Shown here: positions 1-7,406 of the stretch, piece after piece
Layout: each line of letters opens with the position of its first letter
Numbering within the stretch: position 1 is the stretch's first letter
Translations under genes and position numbers: made by a program
Assembly (NCBI GenBank): GCA_018896765.1
Contig: JAHILZ010000058.1
Coordinates: 1-11,056, forward strand
Direction: 5' to 3'
Length of the DNA: 11,056 nt
Source of the DNA: Patescibacteria group bacterium
GTDB lineage: Bacteria; Patescibacteriota; Minisyncoccia; JAHIHE01
The notes under the pieces: model-generated
Databases searched by the model: none
What the model saw: only the letters and a program-made list of their open reading frames with translations
Told to the model about the DNA's origin: nothing

Positions 1-234
1 AAGTAAAGCAAATAAATTAACAAAGAAAGACATAATATCGCCTTCCGTTCCTGGTTCATATTTATTTGCATCTTGAGACCAAGAATAAATGATGGATAAA
101 AAATTTAAACATCCTCCCATTAATACAATCTGCCAACTTTTAATCTGCCATCCTTTATGCAGTGCAATATTTTGATTATCATTATTTGATGGAGCAGTCG
201 CCGGAATATTTTCTTCTTTTTGTTCTTCGTTCAT
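1..234 (-). CDS. Partial membrane protein sharing its N-terminus with the 792-aa envelope protein
   Basis: The frame starts with ATG at 234 and stays open for 78 codons to the window edge, so the C-terminal part is missing. The protein begins MNEEQKEENIPA, then an Asn/Gln-rich stretch with DNQNIA, then QIKSWQI at about residues 31-37. The 792-aa protein has the same order: MNDEQKEQNIPA, NNQNIA, QIKSWQI. After that the two diverge. Here a hydrophobic segment follows (about residues 36-52), then a polar loop and the start of a second hydrophobic stretch (about 69-78). The likely topology is a cytosolic tail followed by membrane segments. It lies 42 nt downstream of the 450-aa gene, with no terminator seen between them and no clear Shine-Dalgarno site. 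I do not recognise the family. Coding status rests on the conserved N-terminus and the intact frame. Confidence 0.72.
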   Translation of the reverse strand, partial: MNEEQKEENIPATAPSNNDNQNIALHKGWQIKSWQIVLMGGCLNFLSIIYSWSQDANKYEPGTEGDIMSFFVNLFALL

Positions 235-276
235 AAAATTGATTATCTAAAAAATTATTTTTATTATTAATTCCTG

Positions 277-1629
277 TTAATATTTATCTTGCAACTTACA
301 ATTTTTAAACTGCGAAGTAAAGAAAATAGCATGATCTTCCGCTTTTTTTTGCAACAAGTTCTCTGCTTGAACTATTCCTTGTTCTAAAACAGAGACATAT
401 TTTGCGGTCTTAAATTCACGCCAGACAAAAACCATTCCTCTCGCCATAGAATTATACACCTGTCCTTTAAGCCACTTAACACATCTGCCTTTTATACCGG
501 ATATTTCGCATTCCTGGCTTTTATCAAATTCTTCCACATATTTTTTAGCATTTGCTTCGTTTTTAAAATTCAAAACATAAATATCAACATATGAAGCATC
601 GGGATTCTTGGCAAATTGATACCTAGCGGCAACTTCTCTGTCTGCCCCCCAATTAACTTCTTTGCCCTGAAATGTTGTTGTATCCACCATTGTGCTTTTC
701 CTTGAAAGACCGGCTATATCGGCTGGAAATTCACATTTTGGAATCTCTTTTTTCAGCCGATAAACGCAATAATTTCCTTCAATATTGCATCTTGAATCTT
801 TATTGTCTTCTAAAACCGCGGAAAGTTCATAAGAAACACCATCGGATTTATAACCGTAATATTTATCGCCGCCGGAAGGATCTTTATATGATTCGGCAAT
901 ATAACCGCCGTTTTTCAATATTTGAAAAATATTGCTGTTTTCATCGCTTATTTTTTCCGTTTCTTCCGCGATAGGATATTTCTCATTATTTTTTAAATAA
1001 TCTTCCAGCGCTTGGCTGTAAAAATCAAGATTGATAATTCGCCGATCGTCGCGGCTATGCAAAAGCCCGCTCAAATCTATTGTTTTCTTTGATCCTCCAT
1101 TGCTATTGTTGGGTAAGCTACCTGTATTTATAGAATAATTATCAAAAAATAAATAACCGAAAGCGCTAAAAAATAAAACAATAATTATTATGGCCGGTAT
1201 ACGATATCTCTCGTCCTTTATGCCGATGCGGCTTAAGATTTTTCCGCCTATCGTTTTTAATCTTTCCTTAATAATATAAAAATAGCGAAAAAATAAATTT
1301 CGCGTTGATTCGCGTTTCAGAATAAAAACGAAAAACCATGCTAAAATATATGACTCGCCGGCAATTATCGCAAGCTTTACAATTACAATGAGCGGATTAA
1401 ATAGCAAGATTGGAGCGCCTGCCTGAAAACTGGAAAAAATAAACCATTTGGTCAGAAAATCGCTTGCGTAAACAGCCGGCGTAAAAATAAAATTTACAAT
1501 GCTTACCAAGTATTTATTATAAACATCGATCTGCAAAAAAACCGGAACAATTATTAAAGTCTTTGAAAACCCAATAAATGTCAGAACAAAAGTAAGCCAA
1601 TACTGAATTATTTTTTCCTTAAATTTCAT
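277..1629 (-). CDS. Multi-pass membrane protein with pseudopilin-like domain and unknown C-terminal domain
   Basis: This 450-aa protein has hydrophobic segments at about 12-32, 38-56, 72-104 and 143-162, then a long soluble part. Residues 191-292 resemble the globular part of GspG-type pseudopilins. An HSRDDRRI..L...ALEDYLKNNEKYP helix and turn is followed by a hydrophobic patch, DPSGG, YYGYKSDGVSYELSAVLE, and a closing C-(6)-CVYRL Cys pair. The prepilin leader and methylated helix of true pseudopilins are absent, so the domain is tethered by a separate membrane anchor. Residues 300-450 form a second domain that I cannot assign; it carries Cys at 374, 383 and 444. The gene sits 56 nt downstream of the 792-aa gene, which carries the same pseudopilin-like module, so a shared extracytoplasmic role is likely. 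The ATG lacks a Shine-Dalgarno site and is preceded by A/T-only sequence. Confidence 0.85.
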   Translation of the reverse strand: MKFKEKIIQYWLTFVLTFIGFSKTLIIVPVFLQIDVYNKYLVSIVNFIFTPAVYASDFLTKWFIFSSFQAGAPILLFNPLIVIVKLAIIAGESYILAWFFVFILKRESTRNLFFRYFYIIKERLKTIGGKILSRIGIKDERYRIPAIIIIVLFFSAFGYLFFDNYSINTGSLPNNSNGGSKKTIDLSGLLHSRDDRRIINLDFYSQALEDYLKNNEKYPIAEETEKISDENSNIFQILKNGGYIAESYKDPSGGDKYYGYKSDGVSYELSAVLEDNKDSRCNIEGNYCVYRLKKEIPKCEFPADIAGLSRKSTMVDTTTFQGKEVNWGADREVAARYQFAKNPDASYVDIYVLNFKNEANAKKYVEEFDKSQECEISGIKGRCVKWLKGQVYNSMARGMVFVWREFKTAKYVSVLEQGIVQAENLLQKKAEDHAIFFTSQFKNCKLQDKY

Positions 1630-1685
1630 GGTTTAAAATTAAATTTAAACTTTTTACAATTTCAGCCCTCACGCATTATGATCGG

Positions 1686-4064
1686 TTATTTTTGTATTAG
1701 ACTATAAACAATCCCCAAATAACAAGAATCTTTCTTATTATCATCAGGGAGCTTCTCGCAAAGGGCATCATTAGCATTTGACGTTGCCACACTGGCGATG
1801 CAATTGTATTTTTGATCTCCGCTTCCGCTCGTTTCGATCTTGTCGCATAAAACAACATCATTTGAAGCTATGGCTACTTGCAGATAGCATTGATTTTTCT
1901 CAACACTTATTGATTTAGTGCTACCGTCTTGCAAAGGAACCAATTCCGCAAATCCACTATTTATTTTATCGCACAAAGACGAGTCTTTCTTTTGCGCAGC
2001 AATATCTCTATAGCATTCATCCGCGCCTGCTCCATATGTAGTGAAACCCGCGCATTTCCGTTCATCTTTTTCAGCTACAGCAATACAATAATTTTTAAAA
2101 TCGCCTATTCCGTTTCTGCCAAAAATGTCTTTTTCAAGATACCAATACTGACAAATTAAAGTTTTAGATCCATCGCCACTGCACCATTTCTCAGTATTAT
2201 CAAAATCAATTTTCTGACAAAAATCGGCGTTTCCAGTTAATTTTGCCGCTTGAGTATAACAATCGGTTCTACGCTCCCAATTATCTACAACTTTTTCACA
2301 CAAAGAAACATCTTTTGTTTTTCCAAACAAGGACTGAAAACATTCATCCCTTTGAGTATTTTCATTTCCTGTCGAATGCGGAATTTTTTCACAATCCTCT
2401 ACGGTTTTTATCATCGGCAATTCCATGCCGTAATAAGAAATTTTTTTGCTATTCGCCGCATCAACGCATTGGCCTTTGGCATAACCGCCTTTAATTTTAT
2501 CGCAAATGGCCGCAAGTTTTTTATTCTCCGGAATATCTTCAACCTTTGCCAACTCCGGAGCTTTGATATCAAATTCTTTATTAATGTCTAAATACTGAAT
2601 ATTACCGGTAATTTCATTGGCTTCTTCCCAAAAACCTTTTTCTTTCGTCTCTAAATTATAATCATACCTGACATCGTATTCACTAGTGTTTTCTCGAAAC
2701 GGCAAAAAAGTTTCCTTGTCGACCCAAACATCTCCGGTAATACTAAGAACATTAACCGTGTACTCATTTTTATCATATCCTGATCCAGCAAGTAAAACTC
2801 TGAATATCGGCCTAGTGACCAATTTGGAAAAAGGAATAACTATCTGTTTATTATTTTCAAAAAATTTAAACACTTGTTCTTTTTCAAAAATATACTCTTC
2901 GTCTGTTTCACTGGCAAATAATTCATCTATGCTTTTCCCTGTGCCGTAAACTCCTATCTCACGATTCAAATACTCATCTAAAAATTTATTCCTCTCCTTA
3001 TGCTTCGGCTGCAGACTTAAATGATAATACTCTTTATTCTCTATACTCTCTACGGTTATTTTTTTTATATCACTGACGGATCTTATAAAATCAAAAGCTG
3101 AAAAAACTTTTGACAGATCAGGCATATGAAAAGTATTATCCGCGCCCGGAGTATCAGGAATCCCCGGCAATTCATCCCCCTCCTTGAACTCCATCCAACT
3201 TCCTGCCCCAGCCGTCAAAACCGCCATACTATTTTTTGAATAAAGCCTGCCGTTAATAATTACGGATTCACTATCTTTTTTATCTTTATTGTCTGACTGA
3301 TAAGAAAAAGTATATGCTTTCTTGCCAATCAAATCAAGCATTGACTCGCTGACAGTGTTTTTATTGCCCAATAATCGATAAGGATCTTCGCCCGGTTTTT
3401 GGGTCGTCCAATCACTCGTAGAAACAATTCGAACACTGCTAATAAATTCCAAATTTTCCCGAACAATCTTTAGCAATTCTTCCTCGTTATTTTTTTCAGT
3501 TAATTTATATAAACAAATTTTACCACTCATATTACAATCAATGTTTTTTTCGTTTTCCAACCGAGCCGTAATAGCAAAACTTTTTCCATCGGAACTATAA
3601 CCGTAATAAAAAGTCGGGCTTTGTGCGTCAATCGAAATATTTTTAATATATTTTGGAACCAAGGAATTAATAGTGCTATTTTTATCATCGGTTTTTTCGG
3701 TCAAGCCGTTTGTAGAAGGATAAATATTTTTGTCTTTTTTGTAATTCTGCAAAGCCAAAAGCAAATTAACCAAATCTATTTTTCTTTTCATGTCTCTATT
3801 CTCAGCCAAAGATTTAATCGCGCTAACCGCGGCTTTTTCTCCCGCTTTTTCAGAACTTTCGGAATAAGGAACGACTTGGGAAGCCAGCTTTGATTTTTGA
3901 TAATTTTGCCAGACAAAATATCCGCCAACGGTAACGATCAATATAACTGCAAACGCTATCTGCCAGCTTTTAATCTGCCGTCGATTAGAAGGCGCAATAT
4001 TTTGATTATTATTATCCGACAACGCAGGCGCCGGAATGTTTTGCTCTTTTTGTTCGTCGTTCAT
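1686..4064 (-). CDS. Membrane-anchored envelope protein: pseudopilin-like domain, middle beta-rich region, C-terminal Cys-pair repeats
   Basis: This 792-aa protein has a polar cytosolic N-terminus (1-33), one membrane helix (about 35-52), and a large presumably extracytoplasmic part. Residues 88-188 form a pseudopilin-like module: NRDMKRKIDL..LLALQNYKKDKNIYPS, then YYGYSSDGKSFAITARLE and a C-(6)-CLYKL Cys pair, matching the 450-aa neighbour. Residues about 200-510 contain patterns such as VIINGRLYSKNS, VESIENKEYYHLSL and GDVWVDKETFLPF, reminiscent of LolA/LppX-like lipoprotein-fold domains; this is a weak assignment. Residues 518-792 hold 18 cysteines in repeats of the form C-[DEQ]-K-[IVL]...C-Y/F/I...A, suggesting a stack of disulfide-linked helical hairpins. 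A candidate promoter lies directly upstream. No Shine-Dalgarno site is visible. The family is unrecognised as a whole. The architecture suggests surface binding or assembly, which is inference only. Confidence 0.88.
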   Translation of the reverse strand: MNDEQKEQNIPAPALSDNNNQNIAPSNRRQIKSWQIAFAVILIVTVGGYFVWQNYQKSKLASQVVPYSESSEKAGEKAAVSAIKSLAENRDMKRKIDLVNLLLALQNYKKDKNIYPSTNGLTEKTDDKNSTINSLVPKYIKNISIDAQSPTFYYGYSSDGKSFAITARLENEKNIDCNMSGKICLYKLTEKNNEEELLKIVRENLEFISSVRIVSTSDWTTQKPGEDPYRLLGNKNTVSESMLDLIGKKAYTFSYQSDNKDKKDSESVIINGRLYSKNSMAVLTAGAGSWMEFKEGDELPGIPDTPGADNTFHMPDLSKVFSAFDFIRSVSDIKKITVESIENKEYYHLSLQPKHKERNKFLDEYLNREIGVYGTGKSIDELFASETDEEYIFEKEQVFKFFENNKQIVIPFSKLVTRPIFRVLLAGSGYDKNEYTVNVLSITGDVWVDKETFLPFRENTSEYDVRYDYNLETKEKGFWEEANEITGNIQYLDINKEFDIKAPELAKVEDIPENKKLAAICDKIKGGYAKGQCVDAANSKKISYYGMELPMIKTVEDCEKIPHSTGNENTQRDECFQSLFGKTKDVSLCEKVVDNWERRTDCYTQAAKLTGNADFCQKIDFDNTEKWCSGDGSKTLICQYWYLEKDIFGRNGIGDFKNYCIAVAEKDERKCAGFTTYGAGADECYRDIAAQKKDSSLCDKINSGFAELVPLQDGSTKSISVEKNQCYLQVAIASNDVVLCDKIETSGSGDQKYNCIASVATSNANDALCEKLPDDNKKDSCYLGIVYSLIQK

Positions 4065-4103
4065 AAAATTTAAACCGATTAATTTTAAAATACTCTTGTA
4101 TAT

Positions 4104-4132
4104 ATTTTACCCCTTTTCCCTTAATTTTACAA
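4104..4132 (-). promoter_or_regulatory. Candidate sigma70-type promoter of the 792-aa gene
   Basis: On the minus strand, TTGTAA (4132-4127) and TAAAAT (4109-4104) are separated by 17 nt. They match the -35 and -10 consensus at 4/6 and 5/6 positions. The expected start near 4097 would leave a leader of about 33 nt before the ATG at 4064. The site lies just after the ppsA terminator, where a new promoter would be needed. Confidence 0.4.
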
Positions 4133-4134
4133 GC

Positions 4135-4163
4135 AAAAGCGGCGGAGCTCGAAGATCCGCCGC
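4135..4163 (-). terminator. Rho-independent terminator of ppsA
   Basis: Read on the minus strand, GCGGCGGA and its perfect complement TCCGCCGC form an 8-bp GC-rich stem (4163-4156 with 4146-4139) around a 9-nt loop. TTTT follows (4138-4135). It lies 31 nt downstream of the ppsA stop codon, in an otherwise very AT-rich gap. Confidence 0.82.
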
Positions 4164-4194
4164 AATAATAATTCGTTGATTTTCGTCATAACTA

Positions 4195-6780
4195 TTACAA
4201 CCCTGATAACCCGATTAACCCCAATATCGCCGCGAAAATAGTCGATTTATTAGCGGGTTTTTTTATTTTTGCCAACATCGCGCTTGTTTTCAAAACCGTA
4301 TCGGGATTAAGAGAAATACTGTCAATTCCTTCCTGTACCAAAAACTCCGCGAAATCCGGAAAATCGCTCGGCGCTTGGCCGCAAATGCCGACTTTCCGAT
4401 TATATTTATGAGCGACTTTTATCAACTGCCTGATCAATATTTTTACCGCTTCATTTTTCTCGTTGCCAATATGAGCCAATGTGCCATTATCGCGATCCAA
4501 TCCAAGCGTTAGCTGAGTCAGATCATTGCTGCCGATCGAGAATCCGTCAAAAATCTTGGCAAACTCTTCCGCCAAAATTATATTCGCAGGGATTTCAGCC
4601 ATAACATAAACTTTAAAGCCGTTGACACCTTGCTTCAGCCCTTCGCCTGCCATAATTTCCAAAACTTTCTTTCCTTCCTCGACAGTTCGGCAAAACGGGA
4701 TCATCACAATGACATTTTTAAATCCGAATGTCTCGCGAACTTTTTTAATCGCCCGACACTCCAGCTTAAACGCTTCTTTAAAGCGCTCGTCATAATAGCG
4801 GGACGCGCCGCGCCAGCCGATCATCGGATTTTCTTCTTTCGGCTCAAAATATTTCCCGCCGATTAAGTTCGCGTATTCATTGGTCTTAAAATCGGAAAAT
4901 CGGACAATTATTTCTTTCGGGTAAAAAGCGGCGGCCAGTTTTGCCACTCCCTCGGCTAATTTATCCGTATAAAACTGCACCTTGTCGGTATAACCAACGG
5001 TTAATTCTTCTATTTTTTTCACCGTCTCTTTATCAAATTTTATCTTCTGCGTTTTTTCCGCGGTTTTTCGTTCCGCGATTTTTCTGCGCTTGCTTTGATT
5101 TTGATAATTAATCAAAGCAAGAGGATGGATCTTAATATAATTATTGATAATAAATTCCTCGCGCGCCAAACCAATCCCGCTTTGCGGCAAGAAAGAATAT
5201 TTGAACGCCTGATCCGGCTCGCCTAAGTTAATCAAAATTTTCACCGGCAATTCGCCAATCGCGCCCAAATCAGTTTTTTCCACTTTCGCCGGAATAATTC
5301 CTTTATAAATATATCCTGTCTCGCCTTGCGAGCAATCAACTGTCACGGGCGAGTTATTTTTTATCGTCGATGTACCATTTTTCGTGCCCACCACTGCCGG
5401 AATTCCCAATTCGCGGGAAATAATCGCCGCATGGCATGTTCTACCGCCGGCATCGGTCACAATCGCAGAAGCGATTTTCATAATCGGCTCCCAATCCGGA
5501 TCAGTCATTTTGGTCACCAACACTTGGCCGGGTTTAAAATCATTTATCTGCTTTACGCTTTTTATAACATTGGCTTTCCCAACTCCGATTTTTGCGCCCA
5601 CGCTCACTCCCGTACCAACGACTTGCAATCCGGTTTTCGGAACAGTCAATTTATAAACCTCCATCATATTTACATCGCGCTTGCTCTGATGAGCGGTTTC
5701 AGGACGCGCTTGAACAATAAATAATTTATTCGTCTTGCCATCTTTCGCCCATTCAATATCCATCGGCCGTTTGTAATGATTTTCTATGATCACCGACCAT
5801 TTGGCCAGTTGAATAATTTCTTCGTTTGTCAAAACAAATTTCTTTTGATCGCAAGCGCTGACTTTGGTATTTTTAGTTGAATTTGTCCCCTTGGAATAAA
5901 TCATCCGCCACTCTTTGCTTCCAATCGTCTTTTTAATAATCGACTCCTTGCCTTCCTTTAAAAATGGCTCAAAAATCCAATATTCATCGGGATTTATCCG
6001 ACCTTTGACCACATTTTCTCCCAAACCGTAAGCGGCATTAATCACTGTCACATCGGCAAATCCGGAATCCGGATCGCAAGAAAACATCACTCCGCTGGCG
6101 GCTAAGTCGCTGCGAACCATTTTTTGCACGCCGACTGAAAGCGCGATAGAAAAATGATCAAATCCTTTATCCACTCGATATGAAATCGCCCGATTAGTGA
6201 ACAAAGAAGAAACGCAATCTCTCACCGCTTTCAAAAGCGCTTTTTCGCCATGAACATTCAAATATGATTCCTGTTGTCCTGCAAAAGACGCATCCGGCAA
6301 ATCTTCAGCCGTCGCCGAACTCCGAACCGCCACATCCACATGATGGCTGCCATATTTGGCGCCAAGCTGATAATAAGCCTCGACAATATTTTCCTTAAAA
6401 TCTTTTGGAAGCTCCGCGGCCAAGATTGCTTTTCGCGCCGCGGCTCCACGCCTTGCCAAATCTCTGATATCGTGAGTATTAAGGCCTTTTAAAATTCTTT
6501 TAATCTCATCTTTCAATCCGCTTTTTTCCAAAAAATATCGGTAAGCGTATGCCGTGGTCGCAAAACCATTCGGAACGGTTACTCCCTTTACGGCAAGATT
6601 TTGATGCATCTCGCCCAAGCTGGCATTCTTCCCGCCGACTAATCCGACATCTCCAATGCCGACGTCAGAAAACCAAAGAATCAATTTTTTATCTTTAGCA
6701 TTATGGGCATGATCGCAAATCAAATGATGATTATCGTTAGCGATTAAATTATGAGCGGAAGTCAAAAGTTTATTAGACAT
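4195..6780 (-). CDS. ppsA: Phosphoenolpyruvate synthase (pyruvate, water dikinase)
   Basis: This cytosolic enzyme converts pyruvate, ATP and water to PEP, AMP and phosphate, feeding gluconeogenic sugar synthesis. The domain order is complete. The ATP-binding N-domain has VGGKNASLGEM (48-58) and AVRSSATAEDLPDASFAGQQ (151-170). The swivelling phosphohistidine domain has TDAGGRTCHAAI with His450 as the phosphorylated residue. The PEP/pyruvate barrel has NPMIGWRGASRY (651-662), GFSIGSNDLTQL (746-757) and GICGQAPSD with catalytic Cys800. It is 861 aa against roughly 790 for the E. coli enzyme. Most of the excess is an N-terminal extension of about 30 residues rich in His (HHLICDHAH at 18-26) and a hydrophobic C-terminal tail (847-861). 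The ATG at 6780 has no Shine-Dalgarno site and no later ATG precedes the conserved start LWFSDVG, so it was kept. It has its own promoter and terminator and appears monocistronic. Confidence 0.97.
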   Translation of the reverse strand: MSNKLLTSAHNLIANDNHHLICDHAHNAKDKKLILWFSDVGIGDVGLVGGKNASLGEMHQNLAVKGVTVPNGFATTAYAYRYFLEKSGLKDEIKRILKGLNTHDIRDLARRGAAARKAILAAELPKDFKENIVEAYYQLGAKYGSHHVDVAVRSSATAEDLPDASFAGQQESYLNVHGEKALLKAVRDCVSSLFTNRAISYRVDKGFDHFSIALSVGVQKMVRSDLAASGVMFSCDPDSGFADVTVINAAYGLGENVVKGRINPDEYWIFEPFLKEGKESIIKKTIGSKEWRMIYSKGTNSTKNTKVSACDQKKFVLTNEEIIQLAKWSVIIENHYKRPMDIEWAKDGKTNKLFIVQARPETAHQSKRDVNMMEVYKLTVPKTGLQVVGTGVSVGAKIGVGKANVIKSVKQINDFKPGQVLVTKMTDPDWEPIMKIASAIVTDAGGRTCHAAIISRELGIPAVVGTKNGTSTIKNNSPVTVDCSQGETGYIYKGIIPAKVEKTDLGAIGELPVKILINLGEPDQAFKYSFLPQSGIGLAREEFIINNYIKIHPLALINYQNQSKRRKIAERKTAEKTQKIKFDKETVKKIEELTVGYTDKVQFYTDKLAEGVAKLAAAFYPKEIIVRFSDFKTNEYANLIGGKYFEPKEENPMIGWRGASRYYDERFKEAFKLECRAIKKVRETFGFKNVIVMIPFCRTVEEGKKVLEIMAGEGLKQGVNGFKVYVMAEIPANIILAEEFAKIFDGFSIGSNDLTQLTLGLDRDNGTLAHIGNEKNEAVKILIRQLIKVAHKYNRKVGICGQAPSDFPDFAEFLVQEGIDSISLNPDTVLKTSAMLAKIKKPANKSTIFAAILGLIGLSGL

Positions 6781-6824
6781 AAATATAAATTAAAAGTTTA
6801 AAGTTTAAAATTAAAAGTGATTGT

Positions 6825-6843
6825 GTTTTGCCGCGAGCAAAAC
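6825..6843 (-). other. Small perfect hairpin in the ppsA leader
   Basis: On the minus strand GTTTTG (6843-6838) pairs with CAAAAC (6830-6825) around a 7-nt loop CTCGCGG. It lies about 45 nt before the ppsA ATG, inside the predicted 5' leader. The rest of the leader is A/T-rich and low in complexity (TTTAAACTTTAAACTTTTAA type). A GAGGAG string directly upstream of the hairpin is too far from the ATG to serve as its Shine-Dalgarno site. The function is unknown; it may only be local structure. Confidence 0.3.
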
Positions 6844-6886
6844 TCCTCAACTTTTAGCTTTTCATTTTGAATTTTTAACTATTCAT

Positions 6887-6915
6887 ATGATACCATATTC
6901 CCGCCAATCCGTAAA
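6887..6915 (-). promoter_or_regulatory. Candidate extended -10 promoter of ppsA
   Basis: On the minus strand TTTACG (6915-6910) is followed after 17 nt by TATCAT (6892-6887). TGG directly precedes the -10 box, giving an extended -10 (TGnTATnnT). The predicted start near 6880 gives a leader of about 100 nt. From the last T of the -10 box, TATGAATAGTTAA (6887-6875) is identical to the sequence at the same place in the lemA promoter. Confidence 0.55.
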
Positions 6916-6932
6916 AGGCGCGCGGCTTTTTT

Positions 6933-6965
6933 AAAAACAAAACGCCGCGGGTTTTACTTCGCGGC
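6933..6965 (-). terminator. Rho-independent terminator of the Tic20-like gene
   Basis: On the minus strand GCCGCG (6965-6960) pairs with CGCGGC (6949-6944) around a 10-nt loop, and GTTTTGTTTTT follows. It starts 28 nt after the stop codon at 6993. A third GCCGCG copy (6926-6921) further down could compete for the middle arm. The remaining gap down to 6781 holds the ppsA promoter and leader and no gene. Confidence 0.75.
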
Positions 6966-6992
6966 ATTAAAATTAATAAATTTTCTAAACTT

Positions 6993-7343
6993 TTAAATAT
7001 TTATCTTTTGCGCAAAATCACCGATAACCGGCGCTTTCCAATATTGACCTTGCAAAACTTTAATTACCGCTATAATCCAAATGAAAATCCATGCAATCGC
7101 GGCAAGCCACCCAACAATCGGTATCCAGAGAAAAAACCCGATAATAAACATTACAAGCCCTTGCTTAGCATGAAATTGAGCGAATTTGCTGTCTTTTTTA
7201 GCCAAAAGCGGAATCAAAACTAAAATGCCCAAATATCCCAAAAGCGCCCAAAGTTTATTTTGCTGAATATCTTGCTCGTCAGTCATCGGCGCTTGAGGCG
7301 GCATCGGCGGCGCGCTTTGCGGCGGCGTTTGTTGTCCTTCCAT
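6993..7343 (-). CDS. Tic20/DUF4870-like small membrane protein
   Basis: This 116-aa protein has a Pro/Gln-rich polar N-terminus (1-30), hydrophobic segments at about 31-48, 62-80 and 81-97, and the characteristic loop LLAKKDSKFAQFHAKQGLV (46-64). The end, APVIGDFAQKINI, matches the usual close of the DUF4870/Tic20-like family. Members are inner-membrane proteins without a settled bacterial role; the plastid relative Tic20 is part of a protein import channel. I chose ATG at 7343 because GGAGGTGAT lies at ideal spacing before it. The longer in-frame TTG start at 7358 would place that ribosome site inside the coding region. It is the only gene here with a strong Shine-Dalgarno site, and it is flanked by its own -10 box and terminator. 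Confidence 0.88.
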   Translation of the reverse strand: MEGQQTPPQSAPPMPPQAPMTDEQDIQQNKLWALLGYLGILVLIPLLAKKDSKFAQFHAKQGLVMFIIGFFLWIPIVGWLAAIAWIFIWIIAVIKVLQGQYWKAPVIGDFAQKINI

Positions 7344-7347
7344 TTTT

Positions 7348-7356
7348 ATCACCTCC
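7348..7356 (-). promoter_or_regulatory. Strong Shine-Dalgarno site deciding the start of the Tic20-like gene
   Basis: GGAGGTGAT on the minus strand is nearly a full anti-16S complement. Its GGAGG core lies 8 nt before ATG 7343, which fixes that codon as the start and rejects TTG 7358. Confidence 0.85.
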
Positions 7357-7370
7357 AATCAAAAAGTTTA

Positions 7371-7376
7371 ATTATA
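7371..7376 (-). promoter_or_regulatory. Candidate -10 box of the Tic20-like gene
   Basis: A perfect TATAAT on the minus strand (7376-7371) would start transcription near 7364, giving a leader of about 20 nt that contains the Shine-Dalgarno site. No convincing -35 box is visible at 16-18 nt spacing. Chance occurrence is possible in such AT-rich sequence. Confidence 0.35.
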
Positions 7377-7406
7377 AAATATTTATCTGCCTGCCCTCTT
7401 TTGATT

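Noticed and set aside
1929..3893. Several plus-strand open frames of 76-113 codons opposite the 792-aa gene
   Set aside because: They are antisense shadows: no family resemblance, biased composition, and complete overlap with a gene supported by repeats and domains.
4630..6492. Open frames on both strands inside ppsA, including a 132-codon plus-strand frame
   Set aside because: The ppsA frame is continuous with all family motifs; the others show no recognisable protein features.
6814..6843. Possible leader peptide before ppsA: GAGGAG followed by TTG and nine codons (LLAAKHNHF)
   Set aside because: The start would be TTG, the peptide shows no run of regulatory codons, and the frame is short enough to be chance.
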